Of a DNA stretch of 64,000 bases, positions 16,288 through 27,095 are shown in pieces (within the stretch, counting starts at the first letter, position 1; each line of letters begins with the position of its first letter). The position numbers and the translations under genes are program-made. Source of the DNA: Hyphomicrobiales bacterium (GTDB taxonomy: Bacteria > Pseudomonadota > Alphaproteobacteria > Rhizobiales > Rhizobiaceae); assembly GCA_900472395.1 (NCBI GenBank), contig UCHV01000005.1, positions 62,001 to 126,000 on the forward strand, written 5' to 3'. The notes under the pieces are model-generated. The model saw only the letters and a list, made by a program, of their open reading frames with translations, made no database searches and was not told the origin of the DNA.

Positions 16288-16335
16288 ATGTATACCCTTC
16301 CAGGTAATTAGCCTCTCGTTGGGGAGAGGTGTCCC
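16288..16335 (-). promoter_or_regulatory. serC RNA motif (leader, candidate cis-regulatory RNA)
   Basis: Immediately before serC the minus strand shows two consecutive hairpins. CCTCTC...GAGAGG lies at 16312-16329 and TACC TGGAAG GGTA at 16293-16306. The second one sequesters the GGAAGG ribosome-binding site just before the start codon. This arrangement and the TTACCTGGAAGGGTA sequence match my recollection of the serC motif described upstream of serC in Rhizobiales. The ligand, if any, is unknown. Confidence 0.7.
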
Positions 16336-16750
16336 GCCATCGTCAATATGCGGCTGCGCCTTCACAGTCAAGCCGGTCGATATTGCCAGCGTTATTTTTT
16401 ATGGCCCCCACCACCCTGACAATAGAGCAGCGACGACGACGGTAGCCATTCGCGATGCCGAGAGCCGCAGAGCACCCGCGAGTCGCTTTATGGCAACCGA
16501 CCACAAAGCGGACACATAATACACAAGCTTCAACCACCAATAAGCCAAAATAAAACCGCAGTATATCCATGATTTTACTTTATTAATAAACAATATATTG
16601 GTAAATATCCGATTAAATAAAATAATTATCATATTTACTACTAAAATTTCTTTGCAAATATGCGAAAAACAACTTAAATATCGTATTTTTACCTTGGATT
16701 TTATTCGAATTGATCCGTACGAACTCCACCATCAGATAACGGAGTTACGA
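16336..16750. other. Intergenic interval with an AT-rich core
   Basis: About 415 bases between serC and the divergent outer-membrane protein gene. The part from about 16540 to 16735 is strikingly AT-rich for this genome, with runs such as AATAAACAATATATT and TTAAATAAAATAATTATC. Two overlapping minus-strand frames cross it, but neither has a ribosome-binding site, so I do not call a gene. The AT-rich part probably holds the promoter and operator of the porin-like gene. Confidence 0.5.
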
Positions 16751-17392
16751 ATGTACAAGATCATTGCTTTGGCTTCGGCCCTTGCCTTCTCAAGCACTGC
16801 CGCAGCTTTGGCTGCGGATCTCACCGAACAGGAAGCAGCGCCGCCGGCCGTTTTCCAGACGCCGGCCTTCACCTGGACGGGTGCTTATATCGGTATCCAG
16901 GGCGGCGCAGGCTGGATGGATGGCACAGCCACGAAGTTCGGCCGCTATACCGCCAAGCAGGATTTCGACGGCAGCGTCGTCGGCGGTTTTGCCGGCTATA
17001 ACTGGCAGTTCGAAAACGGCATCGTCGTCGGTGTCGAAGGCGATATCGAGTACAATTCCAACGACGAGAAGATTTTCGGCAATAAGACGGTCGGCACCGA
17101 TTGGGCCGGCTCCGTCCGTGGCCGCGTCGGTTATGCCATCGACCGCCTTTTGGTATTCGGTACTGCCGGCTGGACGATGGCCAATGGCCACATCGAATAT
17201 CCGTGCGTGGACGAAAACCAGAAGTTCAGCGGCTGGACCGCCGGCGCCGGTGTGGATTATGCCCTGACCGACAAGGTCCTGCTGCGCGGCGAATACCGCT
17301 ACAGCGACTTCGGCAACAAGGAAATCGTGCGCGGCATGAACATCGATTTCGACCAGAGCGCCGTCAAGGTCGGCCTCGCCGTCAAATTCTGA
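16751..17392 (+). CDS. Outer-membrane beta-barrel protein, Omp25/RopB-like
   Basis: 213 residues. It has a signal peptide with cleavage after ALAA (~22), a short periplasmic plug-like stretch, then an 8-stranded barrel pattern: WTGAYIGIQGGAGWMDG, GGFAGYNWQFENGIVVGVEGDIEY, AGSVRGRVGYAIDRLLVFGTAGW, WTAGAGVDYALTDKVLLRGEYRYSDFG. It ends with the C-terminal phenylalanine (VGLAVKF) recognised by the BAM machinery. Proteins of this family are abundant surface proteins of Rhizobiales. The transcript ends at a good terminator 60 bases after the stop. Confidence 0.92.
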   Translation: MYKIIALASALAFSSTAAALAADLTEQEAAPPAVFQTPAFTWTGAYIGIQGGAGWMDGTATKFGRYTAKQDFDGSVVGGFAGYNWQFENGIVVGVEGDIEYNSNDEKIFGNKTVGTDWAGSVRGRVGYAIDRLLVFGTAGWTMANGHIEYPCVDENQKFSGWTAGAGVDYALTDKVLLRGEYRYSDFGNKEIVRGMNIDFDQSAVKVGLAVKF

Positions 17393-17449
17393 TCCTCCTC
17401 TACGGCAAGTCACCCTCGCCCGCCGCCGGGGAAGACATTGCCAAGGGTG

Positions 17450-17475
17450 AAAAGGGGCCGCTATGGCCCCTTTTT
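17450..17475 (+). terminator. Rho-independent terminator after the Omp gene
   Basis: AAAAGGGGCC, 5-base loop, GGCCCCTTTTT: a perfect 10-bp stem with a T run, about 60 bases after the stop. Confidence 0.85.
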
Positions 17476-17559
17476 ACTTTACAGGAACAGCAAGTAAATC
17501 CCGGTATCCATGACCGCTCTATACTGCAACGACTTGCCGGAAACTGGCAGACCTGCAGG

Positions 17560-19419
17560 TCAGAACATGTCAGGATAACGTGAAGCAAGCCGCGAGGCCA
17601 GATGCGCCGCCCCGGCAAGCGTCAGATGTCCGAAGTCGAGAAAGACCAGCTTGTCGTCCTGCGTGAAAATCTCGCATCTCGGCGCGCACATCGATTTTTC
17701 GATATCGATATACGGCATCTTCCCCTCGAACATCATGCGCATGGGGATATTCACATCGTCTGCCGGCGTTCTGTGCCTCATCACGTAGTTGTAAACCTGA
17801 CCGCGATCGGTGCTGGCCGCCTCGTAAATCAGATCGGGTACGTTTTTCACGAAACGCACCGGCGGCGCGGCAAATGCGACAGTGATCTTGCGACTGTTCA
17901 GCGTGGCGATTGTCTCGACAAGATCCCTCAGATCGCTATCCACCCAATTGGCGCAGATCACCACGGCATCAACAGCGTTGCGGTTGAGAAAATCGTTGAA
18001 AATATAGTCAAGCATATCGGCGCATGTCTGCGCATGTTTGCCCGTCATCGTCGGCGTGCAGTTGCCCGCTGTCGCCTGCAGGAAATTGGCTGAAGGATAG
18101 GCCTGCCTCAATGCGGCATAAAGGTCCGCGGCAAAGCTGTCGCCCACCACGAGCACATTCTTTTTCCCGTTTTGCTTCTCCAGGCAGAACGCCTTGTCAA
18201 AGCTGTCGAATCCGTTTTCCTCCGCAATGAAACAGCGCGGAATATTGACGCTCGTCTTCCTTTCCTCCCACATTTCCACGGCTGTCGGCAGCGGCCCGAA
18301 AGGTGCGGGACGCCAGAGCCTGCCTTGGGTCGCGAACGCATAGGAGGAAAGCGATACGCCGGCCACGGCGAGCCCCGCGCAAACCACGCCAGATGTTCGC
18401 AGACCGATCAGTCGGGGCACCTGACGCCTGGCATTTCCGGTATCGAACGGCTGCTCCACCAGAAAATACAGCAGGATCGCAGCGATGGCGCTGCCCACAA
18501 TCAAGACGACCGGGTTGGTACCCGTTGGCGAAAGCAGGATGATCGGCCAATGCACCAGATAGAGACTGTATGAAATGCGGCCGATAAAAACCATCGGAGC
18601 ACAGCCCAAAAAGGCCTGCAACGCGGGATGACGGCCACCGTAGATCACTGCCGCCGCCCCGGCACAGGGCAGCAGAGACCAGAACGATGGCATCGGAACA
18701 TGCTTTTCCAGAAATGCCACCGATGCGAAAATGGCGGCCACCCCCGCCCATCCGGCCAACGCTTCGTTCGGAAGGCGACGCGCAGAACCCTGAGCCAAAA
18801 AAGCCAGCATTGCGCCGAGCGAAAACTCGAAAATACGAAACGGCATCCAGTAAAAGACAAGGCTATGGTGGTCCGTTACCAAAATTTGCGCACAAACGAA
18901 CGAGGCAACGCCAACCAGCGCGACAAATATCGGCAGGATCTTCCTCGACATCGAACTGCAGACAACCAGCGCTATCGGCCAGAAGATGTAGAATTGCTGT
19001 TCAACCCCAAGGGACCAGGTGTGCAGGAGAGGCTTCAGGCTGGCGTCGAGATCGAAATACCCGACGGATGACCAGTAATATATGTTGGAGTGAAGACCGA
19101 TGGCCGCGATGGCCGAACCCGCCAGATCCATGATCTGATCGGGTGAGAGCGTGAAATATCCGACGACCAGCGTCATGATGATGGTGATGCCGCCGGCCGG
19201 AAAAAGGCGGGACGCTCGACGGCGGAAAAACGTCAGGAAACTGAACCGTTGCAGTTCGATATCCCGAACGATGTTCGCGGTGATCAGATATCCGCTGATG
19301 ACAAAGAAGATATCGACGCCCAGATAACCACCGGGCAACCATCCATTATTGATATGAAAGAGCAGAACGGCGAGTACGGCAATCGCCCGCAAGCCCTGGA
19401 TATCGGATCTGAATACCAT
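17560..19419 (-). CDS. Acyltransferase-3 / SGNH fusion (OafA/YrhL type)
   Basis: 619 residues. Residues ~1-370 are the membrane acyltransferase-3 domain. It starts FRSDIQGLRAIAVLAVLLFH with the catalytic-type His, contains FFVISGYLIT and FFRRRASRLFP, and has about ten transmembrane helices. Residues ~400-619 form a periplasmic SGNH hydrolase-like domain with the GDS block (VLVVGDSFAAD) and the C-terminal DFGHLTLAGA block carrying the Asp/His pair. Such fusions O-acetylate lipopolysaccharide O-antigen or exopolysaccharide. It sits next to a sugar-type methyltransferase, both on the minus strand, suggesting a surface-glycan modification pair. Substrate unknown. Confidence 0.92.
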   Translation of the reverse strand: MVFRSDIQGLRAIAVLAVLLFHINNGWLPGGYLGVDIFFVISGYLITANIVRDIELQRFSFLTFFRRRASRLFPAGGITIIMTLVVGYFTLSPDQIMDLAGSAIAAIGLHSNIYYWSSVGYFDLDASLKPLLHTWSLGVEQQFYIFWPIALVVCSSMSRKILPIFVALVGVASFVCAQILVTDHHSLVFYWMPFRIFEFSLGAMLAFLAQGSARRLPNEALAGWAGVAAIFASVAFLEKHVPMPSFWSLLPCAGAAAVIYGGRHPALQAFLGCAPMVFIGRISYSLYLVHWPIILLSPTGTNPVVLIVGSAIAAILLYFLVEQPFDTGNARRQVPRLIGLRTSGVVCAGLAVAGVSLSSYAFATQGRLWRPAPFGPLPTAVEMWEERKTSVNIPRCFIAEENGFDSFDKAFCLEKQNGKKNVLVVGDSFAADLYAALRQAYPSANFLQATAGNCTPTMTGKHAQTCADMLDYIFNDFLNRNAVDAVVICANWVDSDLRDLVETIATLNSRKITVAFAAPPVRFVKNVPDLIYEAASTDRGQVYNYVMRHRTPADDVNIPMRMMFEGKMPYIDIEKSMCAPRCEIFTQDDKLVFLDFGHLTLAGAAHLASRLASRYPDMF

Positions 19420-19504
19420 CCCGCATGTCCCGCTTTTTTTCGCGGCGGATCGGGTTTGCCTTCATCCCGTCATCCGCCAATCGGCTCGTGCTGAAAGCCC
19501 CGCC

Positions 19505-20341
19505 TCAGACCAATCGCTTCCTGCGGAAAAACAGTGTCGGGTGCGTATGCCGTTCGGGGATGAAGCGGAACTCCAGGACGTCGAACCACTCGGAATAGCG
19601 TTTCAGATAGGCTTGGGGGATGAAGGTTTCGCCATAGAAACTGTCGTTCATGGCACCGCCGCCGCTGACCCCCAGCCGGTTGGAGTGAACGAACTCCCCT
19701 CGCCGATAGCGGGCGCGGGCGTCATCGAAATCGTCGAACAATTCCGAAAGCGCCCCCAGATAACCGTCGTGGCCCGCTCCTTTCAGCGATTCGCAGAAAT
19801 CGAAGAACGGATACCCCCGGGTGGTGACCGAAACGACGCCGCCGGGGGCAAGGATGCGGTGAAACTCCTGCATCCAGGCAAGGCATGCGTTTTCGGAAAG
19901 GTGGGAGAAAACGGAATAACCGACGATGTGGGAAAAGCTCGATGACGGCAGACGGCTCGGCGGAAATGCGGGGCAGACGGAAAAATTCTCCGTCCCGAAC
20001 ATTTCCCGGCAACTCTTGATCGCGACCTCGGTGACATCGATGCCATGGATACGCGACAGCGGTATATCTTTCAGGAAAAAGCGGGCGATGCGCCCCCAAC
20101 CGGTGCCGAAATCGAGCAAAGCGCTCTGCTCGTTGAACGGGGCTCCATTTTGCTCAAAGACATGTTTGCAATCGCTATAGAAATTGAAGGCTTCGCGCAG
20201 GGTCGGTTCACCGGCTTGTCCCGTCGTATTCTCCTGCACCTCGTCAGAAGGGAAAGCCGGAAGAGGAACCCCTCGATACAAGACCGGCGGCGTCCTGTAA
20301 CTTGCCAGCAGTTCCTGAAACCAAGCCTCGTCAATGTGCAT
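19505..20341 (-). CDS. Class I SAM-dependent methyltransferase
   Basis: 278 residues. Motif I is ALLDFGTGWGRIARFFL (~74-90), followed by IHGIDVTEVAI (motif II) and GYSVFSHLSENACLAWMQEFHRILAPGGVVSVTTRG (motifs III-V). The C-terminal half (~180-278) is likely the acceptor-binding part and has FHSNRLG-like and FYGETFIP segments typical of methyltransferases from polysaccharide clusters. It is transcribed toward, and probably with, the acyltransferase gene, 85 bases apart. It could methylate a surface sugar or lipid; the substrate cannot be read. Confidence 0.85.
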   Translation of the reverse strand: MHIDEAWFQELLASYRTPPVLYRGVPLPAFPSDEVQENTTGQAGEPTLREAFNFYSDCKHVFEQNGAPFNEQSALLDFGTGWGRIARFFLKDIPLSRIHGIDVTEVAIKSCREMFGTENFSVCPAFPPSRLPSSSFSHIVGYSVFSHLSENACLAWMQEFHRILAPGGVVSVTTRGYPFFDFCESLKGAGHDGYLGALSELFDDFDDARARYRRGEFVHSNRLGVSGGGAMNDSFYGETFIPQAYLKRYSEWFDVLEFRFIPERHTHPTLFFRRKRLV

Positions 20342-20492
20342 TACACCCCTCCAATGCGCCCGAGGGTTGTATCATGGCATGAAAACTCGTCACATGGCAA
20401 TTTGTGTTTTCATGGTTTTCGAGAGGTACTCAACACTCCCAGGTAATGACTTGGGGAACGCTCTTTCCCAGACATTTGACACCGGAAGATGC

Positions 20493-20527
20493 AAAAAAAA
20501 GGCCGCTCCCTGGGGAACGGCCTTTTT
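20493..20527. terminator. Bidirectional terminator
   Basis: AAAAAGGCCG and CGGCCTTTTT form a perfect 10-bp stem with A and T runs on the two sides. It lies 38 bases after the stop of the Omp gene at 20565-21422 (minus strand) and upstream of the methyltransferase gene. Confidence 0.85.
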
Positions 20528-20564
20528 AATGCGGTGGATCGCGAAAACTGAGCCGTGAAACGGC

Positions 20565-21422
20565 TTATTTGTAGACTGCCGGCTGCAGCGGAATATCGGC
20601 CGGCTCGTCGATCATTGCCTGCTCGCAACCGCTGAAGGAATAACGGGCGCCAAGACGGGCTTCGTGGCTGTAGAAGCCCTTGTCGCGGCCGGGGCCACCG
20701 TTATTGGCAAAGCCGAACATGTTGCCGCCATCGATATAGCGGAAGCGATAACCAAGGTCGGCCTTGAGATTGCAGGTGATATCGATGGAAGCACCGGCCA
20801 TCAGGGCGGCAGTAGCACGCCATTTGCCCTTGCCGCCATGCTCGGTGTATGCGCAACCCGCATCGGCCGGATCCACGCAATCGACGATCGTGTTGCGCAG
20901 CTTGTCCCACTTCACGTAGGAGGCGCCGAAACCGGCACCGACGTAAGGCGTGAAATAGGCATATGTGCCAAGGTCGACGTAAAGGTTGGCCATCAGCGAA
21001 TAGGCCCGGAAGGCAGAACGATCCGACGAGTTGCAACCGTATTCACCGGGCGCCGTACCGCAGGTGCCGGTGGTGCTGCCGCGGAAAGTGCTTTTCGTCA
21101 TGTGATCGAAGGTCAGGTCGCCGCGCAGGTGATCGTTGAACTGATAACCGATACCACCGCCCAGCATGGCGCTGTCACCCACTCGGGCCGATGTGAAATC
21201 CGCTTCGCTGCCCGCAAATCCGCCCTGATAAAACCGCGCGCCGCGCAGCTTGTTGAAGGAATAACCGACATCACCGCGCAGATACCAGCCGCCCGAAGAC
21301 TGCTGGATTTCAACTTCCGGCGCAGTGTCCAACGGGATCGGCTGCGGCTGGTAAAGATCTGCGGCATGGGCGGCGGTCGACGCCAAAAGAAGGGCGACCG
21401 CTCCGCTCAGGATTTTCCTCAT
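20565..21422 (-). CDS. Outer-membrane beta-barrel protein
   Basis: 285 residues. It has a signal peptide (MRKILSGAVALLLASTAAHA), a proline-rich plug (DLYQPQPIPLDTAPE), then alternating amphipathic strands: GGWYLRGDVGYSFNKLRG, LGGGIGYQFNDHLRGDLTFD, YFTPYVGAGFGASYVKWD, DIT CNLKADLGYRFRYIDGG, and SHEARLGARYSFSG. The C-terminus after the last strand is an extra ~20 residues (EQAMIDEPADIPLQPAVYK), unlike the usual terminal Phe. Four to five cysteines (CGTAPGEYGC, DCVDPADAGC) sit in predicted loops and may form disulfides. The GTG three codons upstream is a possible alternative start. Single gene. Confidence 0.88.
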   Translation of the reverse strand: MRKILSGAVALLLASTAAHAADLYQPQPIPLDTAPEVEIQQSSGGWYLRGDVGYSFNKLRGARFYQGGFAGSEADFTSARVGDSAMLGGGIGYQFNDHLRGDLTFDHMTKSTFRGSTTGTCGTAPGEYGCNSSDRSAFRAYSLMANLYVDLGTYAYFTPYVGAGFGASYVKWDKLRNTIVDCVDPADAGCAYTEHGGKGKWRATAALMAGASIDITCNLKADLGYRFRYIDGGNMFGFANNGGPGRDKGFYSHEARLGARYSFSGCEQAMIDEPADIPLQPAVYK

Positions 21423-21588
21423 GGCTTCCACTCCGGGGCTTGGAATATCTCATCGCCAGGCTTTACTCCCGGCTTGCTTCATCCCCGATCATTAACGATA
21501 AAGGTTAAGGAGCCATTAATCATAAACGATGCCAAATTATATTTGATAGGCCAAGTAAAAAACAAATCAATCGAACAATAGAACAAAC

Positions 21589-21615
21589 AAAAAACGGCGA
21601 CCGAACCGGCCGCCG
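21589..21615 (-). terminator. Terminator of glmM
   Basis: Minus strand: a GC-rich stem CGGCGGCCGG...CGCCG followed by TTTTTTG, about 30 bases after the glmM stop. Confidence 0.75.
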
Positions 21616-21646
21616 CATCATGTTTCAGTTTATTATAAGATGTAGA

Positions 21647-22999
21647 TCAGGCAGCCGTGCGAGCATTGCCGATAATGCCGATCAGGCCATCGACGATGCG
21701 CTCCACCTGGGCGCGATCATCACCTTCCGCCATGACGCGGATCAGCGGTTCCGTGCCCGAAGGACGGATGACCAGGCGGCCCCTGCCGGCAAGCTCGGCT
21801 TCGGCATCGGCGATGGCCTGACGCACGGCGACTTCTTCCAGCGGCTTGCCGCCGGCGAAACGCACGTTTTTGAGAAGCTGCGGCACAGGTTCGAAACGGC
21901 GGCAGATTTCGCTGACCGGACGATCCAGCTTTTTGACCCGGGCAAGAATCTGCAAGGCTGCGACAAGACCATCGCCAGTGGTGCCGAAATCCGAAAGCAC
22001 GATATGGCCGGACTGTTCGCCGCCGACGTTGAAATCGTGATTGCGCATGTGTTCGACCACATAACGGTCGCCCACCTTGGTGCGGGCAAGCGACAGGCCC
22101 TTGTCGCCGAGGAAACGTTCGAGACCCAGGTTCGACATCACGGTGGCAACGATGCCGTTGCCGCGAAGTGTGCCATTATCGGCCCAGCTTTCGCCGATGA
22201 CCGCCATCAACTGGTCACCATCGATGATCTGGCCGTTTTCATCGACGATAATGACACGGTCGGCGTCGCCATCAAGCGCGATGCCGATATCGGCGCGCAC
22301 TTCATGCACCTTCTTCTGCAGCGCCTTCGGGCTGGTGGAGCCGCATTCGAGGTTGATATTGGTGCCGTTGGGTTCGTTGCCGATCGTCACGACGTCGGCG
22401 CCCAGTTCCCAAAGCGCCAGAGGAGCGACCTTGTAGGCGGCGCCATTCGCGCAATCGATGGCGATGCGCAGGCCCTGCAGGGTGACATCGCGCGGAAGTG
22501 TGCGCTTGGCATGCTCGATGTAACGATAGATATCGCCTTCCACGCGCTTGGCGCGGCCGATTTCGTGCGGCTTAGCCAGCTGCGCGTAGATATCCTTGTC
22601 GAGCAGTTCCTCGATCTGCATTTCCAGCTGATCGGACAGCTTGTAGCCATCCGGGCCAAAAAGCTTGATGCCGTTATCCTCGAATGGATTATGCGAAGCG
22701 GAGATCATCACTCCGATGTCGGCGCGCAGCGAACGTGTCAGCATGGCGACGGCCGGTGTCGGGATCGGGCCGAGCAGGAAGACGTCGAGACCGGCGGCGG
22801 TAAAACCGGCCACCAGCGCGTTTTCCAGCATATAACCGGAAAGGCGGGTATCCTTGCCGATGACGACGCGATGACGGTGACTGCCGCGACGGAACAACGT
22901 GCCGACGGCGATGCCGACCCGCATAGCCAGATCAGGCGTCATCGGGAACACGTTGGACTGGCCGCGAATGCCGTCAGTGCCGAAATAACGACGTGTCAT
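21647..22999 (-). CDS. glmM: Phosphoglucosamine mutase
   Basis: 450 residues. It interconverts glucosamine-6-phosphate and glucosamine-1-phosphate for UDP-GlcNAc, peptidoglycan and LPS synthesis. The N-terminus [11 protein letters not shown], the active-site phosphoserine in ISASHNP (Ser102), the metal loop [11 protein letters not shown] and the C-terminal [12 protein letters not shown] phosphate-binding loop are all present. AAGGAGTTTCC supports the ATG at 22999. In-frame sequence continues open for ~37 codons upstream of it (see findings). It follows ftsH at a distance in the same direction, the classic alphaproteobacterial order. Confidence 0.97.
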   Translation of the reverse strand: MTRRYFGTDGIRGQSNVFPMTPDLAMRVGIAVGTLFRRGSHRHRVVIGKDTRLSGYMLENALVAGFTAAGLDVFLLGPIPTPAVAMLTRSLRADIGVMISASHNPFEDNGIKLFGPDGYKLSDQLEMQIEELLDKDIYAQLAKPHEIGRAKRVEGDIYRYIEHAKRTLPRDVTLQGLRIAIDCANGAAYKVAPLALWELGADVVTIGNEPNGTNINLECGSTSPKALQKKVHEVRADIGIALDGDADRVIIVDENGQIIDGDQLMAVIGESWADNGTLRGNGIVATVMSNLGLERFLGDKGLSLARTKVGDRYVVEHMRNHDFNVGGEQSGHIVLSDFGTTGDGLVAALQILARVKKLDRPVSEICRRFEPVPQLLKNVRFAGGKPLEEVAVRQAIADAEAELAGRGRLVIRPSGTEPLIRVMAEGDDRAQVERIVDGLIGIIGNARTAA

Positions 23000-23372
23000 G
23001 GAAACTCCTTGGTCCTCGCGCGGCTTTTTGGAGCGCGCTGTCTTTGTTTTGGCCGTTCTGGGCTTTGCCGCTGTGGCGGCAGGAGCCTTAACCGTGGCTT
23101 TGTCAATCATACGAAATTCGCTCGATGCGAGTGCAATCTGAGAGCCGCGTGATGACACAGTTTTCTCGATCAGACACGTAAAATAGCGTCAAAATGGATT
23201 ACATCTTGTTACCGGGAAAGTTGCGGCCACTATTCCAGAGATTTCCATTTGTGTTTTATTCGAAGAAACACCGGATTGTCGCCTTCGGCGCCATTGGAGC
23301 CAATTGAAAATTACGTCGATGTCATGAGGTCTGAGCGCCTCGGTCTTGGACGGCGCATATCGGCTGCGCCGG
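23000..23372. other. Intergenic interval upstream of glmM
   Basis: Contains an in-frame, Lys/Ala-rich open extension directly ahead of glmM (23000 to 23110). The rest (23160 to 23372) shows no gene, tRNA or clear hairpin. The glmM promoter is likely here, but no convincing consensus was identified. Confidence 0.4.
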
Positions 23373-23603
23373 TCACAAGATCTCACGCTTGGAGCGACGG
23401 AATAACAGGTAAATGGCGCAGACCATGGCGAAATAACCAATGTCACAAAGCGGCCCGGCCACAAAGGTCACAATGAAGGGACATTGCACATCCTCGCACC
23501 GATAAAGGCCGGCAAAACCTGCCCATGCAGCAGTCCAAAAACCCACAAAACCGCACAGGCAGAGAACCGCACACAAAACGAGACTGATTTTGAGCGTCGT
23601 CAA
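23373..23603 (-). CDS. Small membrane protein with two spans
   Basis: About 76 residues (TTG start at 23603). Hydrophobic segments are LKISLVLCAVLCLCGFVGFW and VAGPLCDIGYFAMVCAIYLLF, separated by a cysteine-containing loop (YRCEDVQCPF), with a basic C-terminus (RRSKREIL). Paired cysteines in the periplasmic loop may be disulfide-bonded. I place the start after the ftsH terminator hairpin (23622-23653), since translation from farther upstream would read through that hairpin; an AGGTGCTCC site precedes the TTG. Function unknown. Confidence 0.5.
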   Translation of the reverse strand: MTTLKISLVLCAVLCLCGFVGFWTAAWAGFAGLYRCEDVQCPFIVTFVAGPLCDIGYFAMVCAIYLLFRRSKREIL

Positions 23604-23621
23604 CGGAGCACCTCTTGAACG

Positions 23622-23653
23622 AAAAAAGCCACCCTCACTCGCGTAAGGGTGGC
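23622..23653 (-). terminator. Rho-independent terminator of ftsH
   Basis: Minus strand: GCCACCCT, 10-base loop, AGGGTGGC followed by TTTTTT, 25 bases after the ftsH stop. Confidence 0.85.
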
Positions 23654-23678
23654 TCCATATCAATAACAGTCACACAGC

Positions 23679-25613
<1,935 letters not shown>

Positions 25614-25735
25614 CGAACTCCCCGATATGCACGACAGCTTTAGGCTACCGCCTTTATTGGCCCTTAACATAGGATTGTGGCAGGCCGTTGCCAAGGCAAA
25701 GCACCGGTAACCTTCGCGTTTTCCGTGCGAAAGCG

Positions 25736-27079
25736 TTAAACGGGTGGCAATAAATAGGGTTCTCGCCCCATCAGCTGCGCAATCCGGCTGGCAAGCGGCA
25801 GATCGAAGACCGGCAGAAAGCGGTCGAATGGCGCAAGATGCGCCCAGACGGAAACGTCACCACCACCCTTTTCCGCAATATCGGGGCAGACGCGCGCCGC
25901 AAGCCGCGCAAGGCCGGGCGGCGCGCTCTGGAAAGCGATCGCATCCTGCAGGCCCGGTGAAATCTCGATCGGCAGGCTCGAATGATTGGCAACCAGGAAT
26001 CGGTTGTCCCACATCACCGCCTTGCCCGGCTGAGCGATGAGATGCGGCAGGCTGCGGTTTTCACGCAGGATATAAAGACCGCCGCGCCGCATGTCGAAAA
26101 CGACACGGCTGGCGGTCATGCGGCCATGGGTCCCGCTGGTCAGAAACGTCATCAACCGGTCGCCGTTTTCCCGCGAGAGTGTGTAGGGGCGGCCGCCAAG
26201 AACTGCCGCCAGCGTGGAAAGCGCATGGCGAACGGTTGCGGGGTTTTCATTCAGGCCGTCGGGCGCAATTTTTGCCAGCACCGCATGCTCGACGCTGGCG
26301 TAAGCGCCAAGCCAGTCGGCGGCATCTCTGGCAAGCAGCGCCCTCCCCTGCCCAGCGGCAGCAATCCGGTCAGGACCGTGGCCGGCACCATCCGATGCCA
26401 GCGTCTGACGGGTGCGCACCCGTTCATAATGCGGATCGGCATTGCTCGGATCGTCGATCCAGCCACACTCTATAGCAGTCAGATAAGCCCGGATATCCGC
26501 CCGGCTCGTGTGCAGCAACGGACGAAGGATCCAGTGGCGGCCATCGAGCAAAGTTGCCGGTGCCATGCCGGACAGGCCGGGAGACGGCACGGCATTTTCA
26601 GGTTGACCCGTCGTCGTGACACGCTCCGCCCGCATCACCACCGTCTCCACCTGGTCCTCTGCCGTATGCCCGGTGACAATGGCCGTCGCGCCGATTTCAT
26701 CGGCAATCTGCGACAGGAGCGAATAACGCGCCTCGCGAGCGGCGGCGGAAAGACCGGTGGCGGGTTTTTCACCTTCCCAGCGGCGGATAACATGGAAAAT
26801 GCCGAGATCGGAACAGAGTTGCGCCACCGCCCGTGCCTCGGCGGCCGCCTCCGGGCGCAGCGCATGATCAATGGTGGCGGCAGAAAGATGAATATCGGGA
26901 AAGGCAGAAAGCGCAGAAGCAAGGCCGACCAAAAGGCCGGTGGAATCACTGCCGCCGGAAATGGCGATGAGAAGGTGCGTGGGTTTTCTGAGATCGCGCA
27001 GGAAATCGGAGAGCGCCGACATCAGCGGCTGGCTGCGATCCGGGCGAGCGGCAGTGGTGTCTTGCAGCTGCGGCGTCAA
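25736..27079 (-). CDS. tilS: tRNA(Ile)-lysidine synthase
   Basis: 447 residues. It modifies C34 of tRNA-Ile2 (CAU anticodon) to lysidine so that it reads AUA codons. The PP-loop SGGSDSTG is at ~41-48, then the N-terminal ATP-pyrophosphatase domain with [12 protein letters not shown] (the family's GHHxDDQxET equivalent), then the linker and a divergent C-terminal domain. The annotated start is a TTG at 27079; an internal ATG at 27022 ([11 protein letters not shown]) is a possible alternative. It begins 16 bases after the cpoB stop, so the two are probably cotranscribed. Confidence 0.93.
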   Translation of the reverse strand: MTPQLQDTTAARPDRSQPLMSALSDFLRDLRKPTHLLIAISGGSDSTGLLVGLASALSAFPDIHLSAATIDHALRPEAAAEARAVAQLCSDLGIFHVIRRWEGEKPATGLSAAAREARYSLLSQIADEIGATAIVTGHTAEDQVETVVMRAERVTTTGQPENAVPSPGLSGMAPATLLDGRHWILRPLLHTSRADIRAYLTAIECGWIDDPSNADPHYERVRTRQTLASDGAGHGPDRIAAAGQGRALLARDAADWLGAYASVEHAVLAKIAPDGLNENPATVRHALSTLAAVLGGRPYTLSRENGDRLMTFLTSGTHGRMTASRVVFDMRRGGLYILRENRSLPHLIAQPGKAVMWDNRFLVANHSSLPIEISPGLQDAIAFQSAPPGLARLAARVCPDIAEKGGGDVSVWAHLAPFDRFLPVFDLPLASRIAQLMGREPYLLPPV

Positions 27080-27095
27080 TGCGCAGGCCGCCGCA

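Noticed and set aside
16399-16632. 77-codon hydrophobic minus-strand frame in the AT-rich gap
   Set aside because: No ribosome-binding site, begins in a very AT-rich stretch and overlaps another equally weak frame; not supported.
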